A model generated the notes under the pieces. The model did not search any database and was not told the origin of the DNA. It saw nothing but the letters and a program-made list of their open reading frames with translations. 64,000 bases of DNA from Parasphingopyxis marina (GTDB lineage Bacteria; Pseudomonadota; Alphaproteobacteria; Sphingomonadales; Sphingomonadaceae), in assembly GCF_014237875.1 (NCBI RefSeq), contig NZ_JACJVJ010000002.1:959300-1023299 (forward strand), given 5' to 3'. Position 1 is the first letter of the stretch. Each line of letters starts with the position of its first letter. The translations under genes and the position numbers were made by a program. This document shows, piece after piece, positions 18,735 through 26,350 of this stretch.

Positions 18735-20288
18735 CTATCCCTGAGCGGGAGGCGTCAACGGCACCAGTGCGCGTCCCGGCTGCCGGGATGGCCCGCGATC
18801 GAGCCGCTGCAGGATAAATTCGACCCTGCGTTGCCGCATTTCGGGATTCCCGGCGGTTTGGCAACGGGGCACGGGATAGCGTAGTGAGGCGACCAGGAAC
18901 GCCGCCGTCTCGCGATCGGGTATGCCGACAATGTCGAGCCGCTGCCGCGCCTGCTCATAGCCGTTGGCCCGCCAGCCGAAATAGGCGATGTTGAGATATG
19001 CCGATGCGAGCGCATCCTTGTCGGCGGCGCTGGAGCAATGCAGCGCGAAGAGAATTTCCTGGACCTTGCGGCCGACGCTTTTCCTGCGCTTCCCGGTGAT
19101 GGTTCGCACCAGCTGTTGCTCGACCGTGCTCGCGCCCTGTTTCTTGCCGGCCGTCACGGTCTTGAACACAGCCCTGCATATGGCGATCAGGTCGCAGCCG
19201 CGGTGACGGCGATAGCGCTTGTCTTCGCCGGCGATCAGCGCGTCGATCATCACCGAGGGGATATTGTTACGCTTCCTGGCTTCGTCGCAAAGGATAGCCA
19301 GTTGCGCATCGAATGCCTTGCGCTGGCTCGGCCAGAGAAGTTTCGACAGTGCGCCGGCGGCAAAACCCGACCGGAGGCGGGCGGGCCGGGCCATATGGCG
19401 ATCATTGTACCAGAACCGATAGGCGCCGAATGATTTTCCCAGCCACCAGCACGCCGAGCCATCTCCCTGCGCGTTGCCGATTTCGGTTTGTGTTTGCACC
19501 GGCGTGACGACGGCTCCCTCTTCCCGGACCGCCCGTTCGGCTCCGGTTTCCGGAAGCACCATCGCAATATGGCCATGCTCGTCTTCGTCCAGCGTCTTGC
19601 CGACGATGAGTCCGCAATTTCCTGCATTGGCCCGTTCCTGCAGATCGGTCAGGTCGCGCGCGGGGCGCCAGCCGAAATGGCGTCCGTAGCTGACGAGCCA
19701 GTCGAACAGGTCGTTGGCGGGCAACTCTTCGAATAGCTCATGCCAGTGTGAGCCCCGGTCCCACGCGGGCATCTTCCACCATGTTCGCGGCAGGTAGCAA
19801 CCGGCCAAATAGCAAAAGTCGCTCGCATAGATGTTGCAGAAATTGTCCGTGCCGTCCGCTTGATAGCGGACCGAGCGCCGCACATCGAGATCGCCGGCGA
19901 TTTCCAAAAGGCTTTCGCGATCCCTGCGGCCGCTGGTGCGATGATGAAGCAGGCCGATTTCGCCGATGGGAAGGTTCCGCCCGGCAATGTCGCGACGGCA
20001 GGCCCAGGGCGCCGCTTCCTGAAGATAAATCGCGCGCAGGCGCGTGACGTCGAAAGCGCTCTGGAGATTGTGGCATTCGCCCGAAACCGGAGCCAGCTCG
20101 GATGGATCCTTGTCTAATAGCAAATGAAATCCATCGTTTAGCGTTGTTTTCTGTCTCCGGCAGTTATAAACGAGAAACCATATAACGCAACGTCTGCCGC
20201 ACCTTGTGCCGATGCGGGACTGTCTCGCGAGGACCGCGGCCCGGTGTCGGCGTCGGCGCGCTTTGCAAATGGCGCCCATCTGCCGCAT
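18735..20288 (-). CDS. Fusion of NlpC/P60-like (CHAP-type) hydrolase and GT51 peptidoglycan glycosyltransferase
   Basis: The maximal open frame is 517 codons. Residues about 140-295 resemble an NlpC/P60-superfamily peptidoglycan hydrolase: candidate catalytic Cys151 in FCNIYASDFCYLAG and His240 in EHGHIAMVLPE. Residues about 340-470 are a GT51 glycosyltransferase with all its motifs: GEDKRYRRHRG (catalytic Glu355), GASTVEQQL, the RKVQE segment (Glu411) and YLNIAYFG. Together they would join a cell-wall cutting and a glycan-polymerising activity. I see no transmembrane helix or signal peptide, unlike MtgA and class A PBPs. The first 55 codons look Arg-rich and shadow-like, and a TTG at 20123 may be the true start. 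It is likely the first gene of an operon with the A-PCP-TE enzyme. Confidence 0.78.
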   Translation of the reverse strand: MRQMGAICKARRRRHRAAVLARQSRIGTRCGRRCVIWFLVYNCRRQKTTLNDGFHLLLDKDPSELAPVSGECHNLQSAFDVTRLRAIYLQEAAPWACRRDIAGRNLPIGEIGLLHHRTSGRRDRESLLEIAGDLDVRRSVRYQADGTDNFCNIYASDFCYLAGCYLPRTWWKMPAWDRGSHWHELFEELPANDLFDWLVSYGRHFGWRPARDLTDLQERANAGNCGLIVGKTLDEDEHGHIAMVLPETGAERAVREEGAVVTPVQTQTEIGNAQGDGSACWWLGKSFGAYRFWYNDRHMARPARLRSGFAAGALSKLLWPSQRKAFDAQLAILCDEARKRNNIPSVMIDALIAGEDKRYRRHRGCDLIAICRAVFKTVTAGKKQGASTVEQQLVRTITGKRRKSVGRKVQEILFALHCSSAADKDALASAYLNIAYFGWRANGYEQARQRLDIVGIPDRETAAFLVASLRYPVPRCQTAGNPEMRQRRVEFILQRLDRGPSRQPGRALVPLTPPAQG

Positions 20289-20352
20289 GGCCGGGTGCGT
20301 GCTGTTCCATCGGCTTTCGGACTTCTAACGCGGCGACAGGAGCCATTTCGCG

Positions 20353-20937
20353 GTGATCCCAAAAGCGGCATGGCTGGCCAGTCGACTGGCGGTAAGAGCG
20401 CGGCGGCTCTTGCCCTACCGGCGTGCCATATGGCCGTTGACCGCTCCGCGCGAGGAACGCGCCAAAAATTTCGCCCGTGAACGTTTCAAGGCGCAAATCC
20501 GGCAAGCCGAAAGTGGGTTGGACGACGGTTTCGAGAGCGCGAACTCAAGCGCGGCCGGCCGTTACCAGTTCATCCGGTCCACTTTCATCAATGTCTACCG
20601 CGCCGCCTATCTGGCCGTCGATCCGTCCGACGATGAAATCTGGGCGCTGCGCCTGGATGTTTCCGTCCAGGAGCGTCTGATGGACCATTCACTCGATCAA
20701 TATGAACGGGCGCTCGGCCGCGCCGGGCTGCCCGTGACGTCCGGCAATCTCTACCTCATTCATTTTTTCGGACAGCGGACCGCCACGCATCTCCTTCGGG
20801 CGGATCGGGATTCGCCGCTCGCCGACCATGTTTCGGAGAAGGTGCTGGCGGTAAATCCGTTCCTTGGCGGAAAGACGGTGGGCGAAGCGGTCGAGGATAT
20901 CCGCGGCCGCGTCGGCGATCGCACGCCCTTTGCCTGA
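20353..20937 (+). CDS. Lytic transglycosylase-like (lysozyme-fold) protein
   Basis: A protein of 194 residues starting at GTG, with AGGAG (20338-20342) ten bases upstream. The probable catalytic glutamate is Glu53 in RQAESGLDDGFESAN, followed by SSAAGRYQFIRSTF. That is the Glu then Ser-rich, (G)xYQF pattern of SLT and phage-type transglycosylases. A later helix with LIHFFGQRTATHLL and the NPFLGGKTVGEAV tail are also seen in phage tail or lysis-associated transglycosylases. There is no signal peptide or membrane anchor, so it must be exported by another route or released at lysis. It lies between, and on the opposite strand to, two other peptidoglycan enzymes, and its stop is adjacent to the amidase stop. 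Confidence 0.72.
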   Translation: MIPKAAWLASRLAVRARRLLPYRRAIWPLTAPREERAKNFARERFKAQIRQAESGLDDGFESANSSAAGRYQFIRSTFINVYRAAYLAVDPSDDEIWALRLDVSVQERLMDHSLDQYERALGRAGLPVTSGNLYLIHFFGQRTATHLLRADRDSPLADHVSEKVLAVNPFLGGKTVGEAVEDIRGRVGDRTPFA

Positions 20938-21369
20938 CTAAAGGTCGGTCTCGACGTCGAAACTGGGGCAGGCCTTGGCGACGTTCGGAAAATCGCGATG
21001 GCCGCAGACCCGCGCATCGGGATATTTCTCCAGCAATTCTGCAACCACCCGTCGAAGCGCCTTTCTCTGCGCCGTCGTGCGCGTATCTTTCGGGCATTTG
21101 TCGGCATCGATCCCCCCGACATAGACGACGCCTATCGAATGGCCGTTATGGCCGTAGACATGCGCGCCGACCACATGTTCCGGCCGGCCGCTCTCCACCG
21201 TTCCGTCCAGGCGCACGACATAGTGATAGCCGATATCATCCCAGCCATTTTCCAGATGCAGCGCACGAATGTCGTCCGCCGATACATCGCGCCCTTCTTC
21301 GCTGGCGGTGCAGTGGATCACGATGTCGGTGATCCGCCGCTTTTCCGTTCCGTCGCCGGCCTCAGGCAA
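20938..21369 (-). CDS. N-acetylmuramoyl-L-alanine amidase (T7 lysozyme / Amidase_2 type)
   Basis: A protein of about 143 residues with the zinc ligands of T7 lysozyme: His in VIHCTA, His in VCGHRDF and Cys in KACPSFD. The DIGYHYVVRLDGTVESGRP and GAHVYGHNGHSIGVVYVGG segments are typical of phage endolysins. It should cut the amide between MurNAc and L-Ala. The only start I find is TTG at 21369, with no strong ribosome site, so translation may be weak. There is no signal peptide. It is convergent, stop-to-stop, with the lytic transglycosylase. Together they look like a phage-derived lysis pair. Confidence 0.85.
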   Translation of the reverse strand: MPEAGDGTEKRRITDIVIHCTASEEGRDVSADDIRALHLENGWDDIGYHYVVRLDGTVESGRPEHVVGAHVYGHNGHSIGVVYVGGIDADKCPKDTRTTAQRKALRRVVAELLEKYPDARVCGHRDFPNVAKACPSFDVETDL

Positions 21370-21682
21370 TATCAGCGAGGATATCCCTATGCGCTTTGAG
21401 ATTGTGAACCTCTCTTGCCGTGAAACCGGATGGTTTACAGTGGCCTAGTGCAGGCCGCTTTCCGAGACAACGAGTCTTCTCCGCAACGACCAAAGCCACG
21501 CCGCGCATGGGCGGTTTCTGGACATGCGGCGGCTAGATGAGGTGCGAAGCGGGGCCCAACATGGCCGCCAAGACATCGCGACTGCACGCGAATGGCGACG
21601 GACGCATCGATGAGATAGGCGTCATTTTTACCGGATTTCTAGGGTTTTTGCAAGCTTTGGCGGCTGCCTACGACCAACCAAA
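21370..21682. other. Spacer between amidase and tRNA-Leu
   Basis: About 310 bases with no gene I can support. Small open frames here have no ribosome site or family resemblance. The right half is lower in GC (for example the TCATTTTTACCGGATTTCTAGG stretch) than neighbouring genes. I saw no direct repeat of the tRNA 3' end, though I cannot search exhaustively by eye. Confidence 0.5.
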
Positions 21683-21767
21683 TGGTGCAGAAGAGGACTC
21701 GAACCTCCACGTCCATACGGACACCAGCACCTGAAGCTGGCGCGTCTACCAATTCCGCCATCTGGGC
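21683..21767 (-). tRNA. tRNA-Leu(CAG), acceptor stem two bases short on 3' strand
   Basis: The minus strand reads as a complete class II tRNA-Leu: D arm, anticodon arm (CCAGC-TTCAGGT-GCTGG, anticodon CAG), the long variable arm, and a T arm with GTTCGAGTCC. The encoded CCA is present. The 5' acceptor strand is GCCCAGA, so the 3' strand should be TCTGGGC, but the sequence reads TCTGC then A and CCA. Two G residues are missing, leaving only four good pairs. All other arms match the E. coli tRNA-Leu(CAG) in length. It may be a damaged gene, an assembly error or an altered functional tRNA. Confidence 0.85.
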
Positions 21768-21964
21768 ACGGCATTGGGTGAGGCGGCGCGTATCGTCGCC
21801 GGGGGAGCGATTGTCAATGCGGGATTGACGATCGGCGCGCCTTGGCCTGGTCCGTGTGCCGCCCGCCTCCGCTTCCCGCCTTCGCGCGCGGGGAAGCTTG
21901 CAACGCGCGGCGCGACAAGGCATTGCCACGGCCAGTTATTGCTACGCCAATTGAAGAGGCAAAG

Positions 21965-22912
21965 ATGAAGGACAAGCTGGTCACACTGTTCGGCGGCGGC
22001 GGTTTTCTTGGCCGCTATGTGGCGCAGGATCTGCTCAAGGCCGGCGCGCGCGTACGCATCGCCGAACGCAATCCGGCGGACGCCTGGTTCATCAAGCCGC
22101 TCGGGAATCTCGGCCAGACGCAGTTCGTGTCGACCGACATCACTAAGCCCGAAACCCTGCCCCGCGCGCTCCATGGCACGGATGTCGCGATCAATTTCGT
22201 CGGCCTTCTCAAGGGCGATTTCGAAGCGGTGCACGTAAAAGGCGCGGGGAACGCCGCCGCGGCGGCCAAGGCCGCGGGCGTTTCCGATTTCATCCAGATA
22301 TCCTCGGTCGGCGCAGCGCAGGACGCACCCTCGCACTATCTGCGGTCCAAGGCGGATGGGGAAGCGGCGGTACGCGCGGCGATGCCCGATGCCGTTATCG
22401 TCCGCCCCTCTATCGTCTTCGGGCCGGAGGACGGCTTCATCAACCGCTTCGCGACGATCGCACGGCTCGCGCCGCTAATGGTGCCGGTGCTGAAACCGCA
22501 AGCGAAGTTCCAGCCGGTCTATGTCGCTGATGTCGCCGAAGCCGTCACCAAGGCGGCGATGGAACCGGCCGCCTGTCGCGGCGAGACGTTCGAGCTGGGC
22601 GGACCGCAGGTCCTCAGCATGCGCGCTATCAACCGCTATATCCTCGATACGATCGGCAAGCCCGACAAGGATATCCTGGAGGTTCCGGACGCAATCGGAT
22701 CGGCGATGGCCAATCTCGGCTTCCTGCCCGGCGCGCCGATCACCCGGGACCAGTGGCTCTCGCTGTCGAAGGACAATGTGGTGCCGGAAGGCGCCAAGGG
22801 CTTCGCGGCCTTCGGGATAGAGCCCCGGCCGCTCGGTGCGGTCGCCGAAAAATGGCTTGTTCAATATCGCACCCATGGCCGCTTCGCCGGCAAGACCGCA
22901 AGCGCAGGCTAA
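21965..22912 (+). CDS. Complex I NDUFA9-family / NAD(P)-binding reductase
   Basis: A protein of 315 residues with an N-terminal dinucleotide-binding GGGGFLGRYV motif and the atypical short-chain dehydrogenase layout of NDUFA9-like proteins. Conserved parts include DVAINFVGLL, FIQISSVGA, YLRSKADGE and VRPSIVFGPEDGFINRF. In alphaproteobacteria these proteins are thought to be linked to respiratory complex I, though some act as quinone or sugar reductases. The ATG at 21965 is preceded by GAAGAGGCAAAG; longer frames run into the tRNA region. It is next to uppP, convergent. Confidence 0.88.
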   Translation: MKDKLVTLFGGGGFLGRYVAQDLLKAGARVRIAERNPADAWFIKPLGNLGQTQFVSTDITKPETLPRALHGTDVAINFVGLLKGDFEAVHVKGAGNAAAAAKAAGVSDFIQISSVGAAQDAPSHYLRSKADGEAAVRAAMPDAVIVRPSIVFGPEDGFINRFATIARLAPLMVPVLKPQAKFQPVYVADVAEAVTKAAMEPAACRGETFELGGPQVLSMRAINRYILDTIGKPDKDILEVPDAIGSAMANLGFLPGAPITRDQWLSLSKDNVVPEGAKGFAAFGIEPRPLGAVAEKWLVQYRTHGRFAGKTASAG

Positions 22913-22945
22913 GCGGCGGGCCATGTCCGCGGGAACGGGCAGCCT

Positions 22946-23740
22946 TTAGAACAACGCCAGCAGCACTATCCCCATCGCGACCCGGTAGATCACGAAGACC
23001 AGCATCGAGGCCTTGCGCAGGAAACGCATCAGGAAGGCCATAGTCGCGAGCGCCGCGACGAAGGTCATCGCGCCGGTGATCAGCGCTTCCATGGCGAGCT
23101 CGCCGCCAGCTTCCATGATTTCCGGGATGATCAGCACCCCCGCGCCAGCAACGGCGGGGATCGAGAGCAGGAAGGAAAAGCGCGCCGCCTCGACCCGCTC
23201 ATAGCCGAGAAAGCGCGCCGCCGTCATCGTCACACCTGAACGGCTGGTACCGGGGATCAACGCCAGCGCTTGCGCGCAGCCGACGATGATCGCATCCTTG
23301 AGGCTCATATCCTCATAGCGTTTTTCCTGCCGCCCCCAGCGATCGGCAGCGCCAAGCAGCAGGCCGTAAGCAATCAAGTTGATCGCCACGAGATCGGTGA
23401 TCCTGAGCTTGTCCATCAGGCCATTCATGTGCAAGAATGCACCAAAGGCAACGACCGGAACGGTACCGATCGCCACCCACCAGAACAGCCGGCGTTGCTG
23501 GGGCGCTTTGCCGATACCCACCGTCGCCAAACCACCCCGCGCCAGCCCCCAGGCATCCTTGAAGAAATAGACGATGATCGCCAGGAGGGTGCCGACATGG
23601 AGCGCCGCGTCGATCATCACGCCCTGATCCTCGGCGCCAAGGAAGATCGGCGTCAGGATCAGATGGCCGGACGAGGAAATCGGCAGGAACTCGGTTACGC
23701 CCTGCACGATGGCGGTGATCAGCATTTGCAGGAATGTCAT
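22946..23740 (-). CDS. uppP: Undecaprenyl-diphosphatase
   Basis: A protein of 264 residues and about eight membrane segments. It contains the family motifs EFLPISSSGHLIL near the N-terminus and LIPGTSRSGVTMTAARFLG in the middle. It dephosphorylates undecaprenyl pyrophosphate on the outer face of the membrane, recycling the lipid carrier for peptidoglycan and O-antigen synthesis, and gives bacitracin resistance. I start at ATG 23740 (MTFLQML), since the longer frame adds a non-conserved leader. It is convergent with the NDUFA9-like gene and divergent from gltD. Confidence 0.96.
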   Translation of the reverse strand: MTFLQMLITAIVQGVTEFLPISSSGHLILTPIFLGAEDQGVMIDAALHVGTLLAIIVYFFKDAWGLARGGLATVGIGKAPQQRRLFWWVAIGTVPVVAFGAFLHMNGLMDKLRITDLVAINLIAYGLLLGAADRWGRQEKRYEDMSLKDAIIVGCAQALALIPGTSRSGVTMTAARFLGYERVEAARFSFLLSIPAVAGAGVLIIPEIMEAGGELAMEALITGAMTFVAALATMAFLMRFLRKASMLVFVIYRVAMGIVLLALF

Positions 23741-23947
23741 GCAAATGCGCCTATCACAGGCGATTCCGGCTTGTCTTGCCAAAAATATAGGGCCGATACG
23801 GCCTTTTTAATTTCGTGCGCTTGGCGGATTTGCGTCGGAGGCGTAATAAAATTTCCTGAATAGGTAAGTTTTACTGACTTAAATTGCCAATTTCCACGTG
23901 ACTTGGCGGCTCTGCGCAGTTATAGGCCGCCGAATACGGAGATTGTG

Positions 23948-25426
23948 ATGGCTGATAACCCAATGCTCAAATTTGTGGGCGTTGAGCAGGATTACCCTGC
24001 GAAGCGTGCGCCCGGAGATCGCAAAGGCGACTTCGATGAAATCGCGCGTGCCTATGCGATGGAAAAGGCGGAAGAACAATCGGCGCGCTGCTCGCAATGC
24101 GGCGTCCCCTATTGCTCGGTCCACTGCCCGCTGCACAACCACATCCCCGACTGGCTGAAGCTAACCGCCGAAGGCCGGTTGCGCGAAGCGTTCGAACTTT
24201 CCAATTCGACCTCGACCATGCCCGAAATCTGCGGCCGCATCTGCCCGCAGGACCGGCTGTGCGAAGGCAATTGCGTGATCGAATTTTCCGGCCATGGCGC
24301 GGTCACCATCGGTTCGGTCGAAAAATACATCACCGACACCGCCTGGAAGGAAGGCTGGGTCGAGCCGATTACGCCGATGCGCGATCGTTCGAACCAGTCG
24401 GTCGGTATCATCGGGGCCGGTCCCGCCGGGCTCGCGACGGCGGAATATATGCGCGGCCATGGCTATGCAGTGCATGTCTATGACCGGCACGACCGGGCGG
24501 GCGGCCTCCTCACCTACGGCATCCCGGGTTTCAAGCTGGAGAAGGAAATCGTCATGCGGCGCGTGCGGCGCCTCAAGGATTCGGGCATCGAATTCCATGA
24601 AGGTTTCGAGGTGGGCAAGGATGCTACGCTGGAGGAATTGCGGGCCAAGCACGATGCGCTGCTGATCTCTACCGGCGTCTACAAGGCGCGACAGTTGAAA
24701 GCCCCCGGTGTCGGCGCGCCAGGCGTGGTCGAGGCGCTCGATTTCCTGATTGCGTCCAACCGCAAGAGCTTCGGCGAGACCGTCGAGCGTTTCGAAAATG
24801 GCGAACTGAACGCAGCGGGCAAGAATGTCGTCGTCATCGGCGGCGGCGACACCGCGATGGATTGCGTGCGTACCTCGGTCCGCCAGGGCGCGAAATCGGT
24901 GAAATGCCTCTACCGGCGGGACCGCGAAAATATGCCCGGTTCGCAGAACGAAGTTCGCAATGCCGAAGAAGAAGGCGTCGAGTTCGTCTGGCTTTCCGCG
25001 CCCCAGGCGTTCGAGGGGCAGGACGCCGTGAGCGGCGTGAAAGCCGTCGGCATGCGCCTCGGCGCACCCGATGCCTCGGGCCGCAGGACGCCGCAGGCAG
25101 ACCCCGGCAGCGAGTTCGATATCGACGCCGATCTCGTTATCAAGGCGCTGGGCTTCGACGCGGAAGACCTGCCGGGAATGTTCGGCTCACCCGATCTTTC
25201 GGTGACCCGCTGGGGCACCTTGCGGGTCGATCACAAGACGATGCAGACCAGCCTCGAGGGCGTGTTCGCGGCCGGCGATATCGTGCGCGGTGCGAGCCTC
25301 GTCGTCTGGGCAATCCGCGACGGCCGAGACGTTTCCGGTCACATGCACAGCTATCTGAAGGCCAAGGCCGCTTCGGCGCCGGCTCCGGCAAAGAAGAAGG
25401 CGGCGCGCAAGAAGGAAGCGGTGTGA
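23948..25426 (+). CDS. gltD: Glutamate synthase (NADPH) small subunit
   Basis: A protein of 492 residues with an N-terminal Cys-rich region binding iron-sulfur clusters (CSQCGVPYCSVHCPLHN and CGRICPQDRLCEGNC). Next is an FAD-binding GAGPAGLATAEYM and an NADPH-binding GGGDTAMDC. It feeds electrons to the large subunit, which makes two glutamate from glutamine and 2-oxoglutarate. The ATG at 23948 fits the conserved start; the C-terminal tail is Ala/Lys-rich. Its stop overlaps the next ATG (TGATG). Unlike many bacteria, gltD precedes gltB here, with two DUF2059-type genes between. Confidence 0.97.
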   Translation: MADNPMLKFVGVEQDYPAKRAPGDRKGDFDEIARAYAMEKAEEQSARCSQCGVPYCSVHCPLHNHIPDWLKLTAEGRLREAFELSNSTSTMPEICGRICPQDRLCEGNCVIEFSGHGAVTIGSVEKYITDTAWKEGWVEPITPMRDRSNQSVGIIGAGPAGLATAEYMRGHGYAVHVYDRHDRAGGLLTYGIPGFKLEKEIVMRRVRRLKDSGIEFHEGFEVGKDATLEELRAKHDALLISTGVYKARQLKAPGVGAPGVVEALDFLIASNRKSFGETVERFENGELNAAGKNVVVIGGGDTAMDCVRTSVRQGAKSVKCLYRRDRENMPGSQNEVRNAEEEGVEFVWLSAPQAFEGQDAVSGVKAVGMRLGAPDASGRRTPQADPGSEFDIDADLVIKALGFDAEDLPGMFGSPDLSVTRWGTLRVDHKTMQTSLEGVFAAGDIVRGASLVVWAIRDGRDVSGHMHSYLKAKAASAPAPAKKKAARKKEAV

Positions 25427-26223
25427 TGCTGGCCCTGGTCGCAACGTTGCTCGTCGTCCAACCGGAGGCGACAATTGACGCGCCGGTACCGGAAGCGGCC
25501 GTTTCCGTCGAAACCCCGGCCGAAGAAACAGCCGTCGAAACTGCGCCGAACCAGGAAATCGCGGCCGAAGAAACCGTTGCCGAGGGCATTCCCGCGGTCG
25601 AAACGCCGCAGTGGCATCTCGCCCGCCTCTCGGCCGCCGGCGAGGCGCAGTTGGCGATCATCGACGGCGATCTCGGCACGGACTGGCTCGAGGCGCTGCT
25701 CCAGTCGACCCCCTATTTCGCAGCGCTCGAGGCCGAGCATCGGGGCCTGATCGAAGATGTGGCCGAGGAGACGCAGCCGATATTCGTCGCGCTCTATCGC
25801 GCCAGCCTGCCCGGCTATGAAGCCGAACTCGCGGCGCTGTTCGGCGAGAATCTGACCGCAACCGAAATCGTCGCCGCCAACCGTTTCTTCGACACCGAGA
25901 CAGGCCGCCTGATCCTCGACACCCAGACCGAGATCAATCTGATCGGATGGATGTCGTCGCTCACCGTCCGGGAAGGCGACCCGCGCAGCGATCCGCTCGT
26001 GGGGCGCGCATTGCAGCGGGCGCAGCGGGCATTGTCCGATCTGTCGCGCAGCGAGCAGCTGCGTATCGGCGAATTCTACCAGTCCGGTGTCGGCCGTAAA
26101 ATCGGGCAGTTGCAAACGGCGATCGTGGAACTGGCCCGCGCGCTGGCCGAACGCAACCAGGCAGCGCTGCAGGAAGACGTGATGCGCCGCGCCGAAGACA
26201 TCGTCGCCGAACATGCGCGCTAA
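25426..26223 (+). CDS. DUF2059-like protein, first copy, between gltD and gltB
   Basis: A protein of 265 residues. It opens with a short hydrophobic leader (MLALVATLLVV), then an Ala/Glu/Thr/Pro-rich low-complexity linker to about residue 60. The C-terminal part is helical and recalls DUF2059: the PGYEAELAALFGENLTATEIVAANRFFDTETGRLILDT segment corresponds to the sub-motif also seen in the next DUF2059 gene. DUF2059 proteins are exported and of unknown role. The start overlaps the gltD stop (TGATG). The gene appears to be an older paralogue of the neighbour. Confidence 0.75.
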   Translation: MLALVATLLVVQPEATIDAPVPEAAVSVETPAEETAVETAPNQEIAAEETVAEGIPAVETPQWHLARLSAAGEAQLAIIDGDLGTDWLEALLQSTPYFAALEAEHRGLIEDVAEETQPIFVALYRASLPGYEAELAALFGENLTATEIVAANRFFDTETGRLILDTQTEINLIGWMSSLTVREGDPRSDPLVGRALQRAQRALSDLSRSEQLRIGEFYQSGVGRKIGQLQTAIVELARALAERNQAALQEDVMRRAEDIVAEHAR

Positions 26224-26242
26224 GAGAAACAGGGTTACGAAG

Positions 26243-26340
26243 ATGAACCATTCGATCGAAGCCGAACGCACCAGCATCACCCGGGACGGCATATGTCATT
26301 CCGATCCGGGTCTTGTCGCCTGCGGCCGCCGCAATCAGGG
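26243..26340 (+). pseudogene. Decayed duplicate of the gltB 5' end
   Basis: Read from ATG 26243, the translation matches the real GltB start (26986) over the propeptide and the active-site cysteine. Identical residues include M1, N2, E8, R14-D15-G16, H19-S20-D21 and A26-C27-G28, that is 13 of the first 28, with no gap. Similarity fades after codon 28. The remnant stays in frame with the DUF2059 ORF that begins at 26351. It cannot make GltB. The simplest explanation is tandem duplication of a DUF2059 gene with the start of gltB, then decay. Confidence 0.75.
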
Positions 26341-26350
26341 AGATAAAGGC

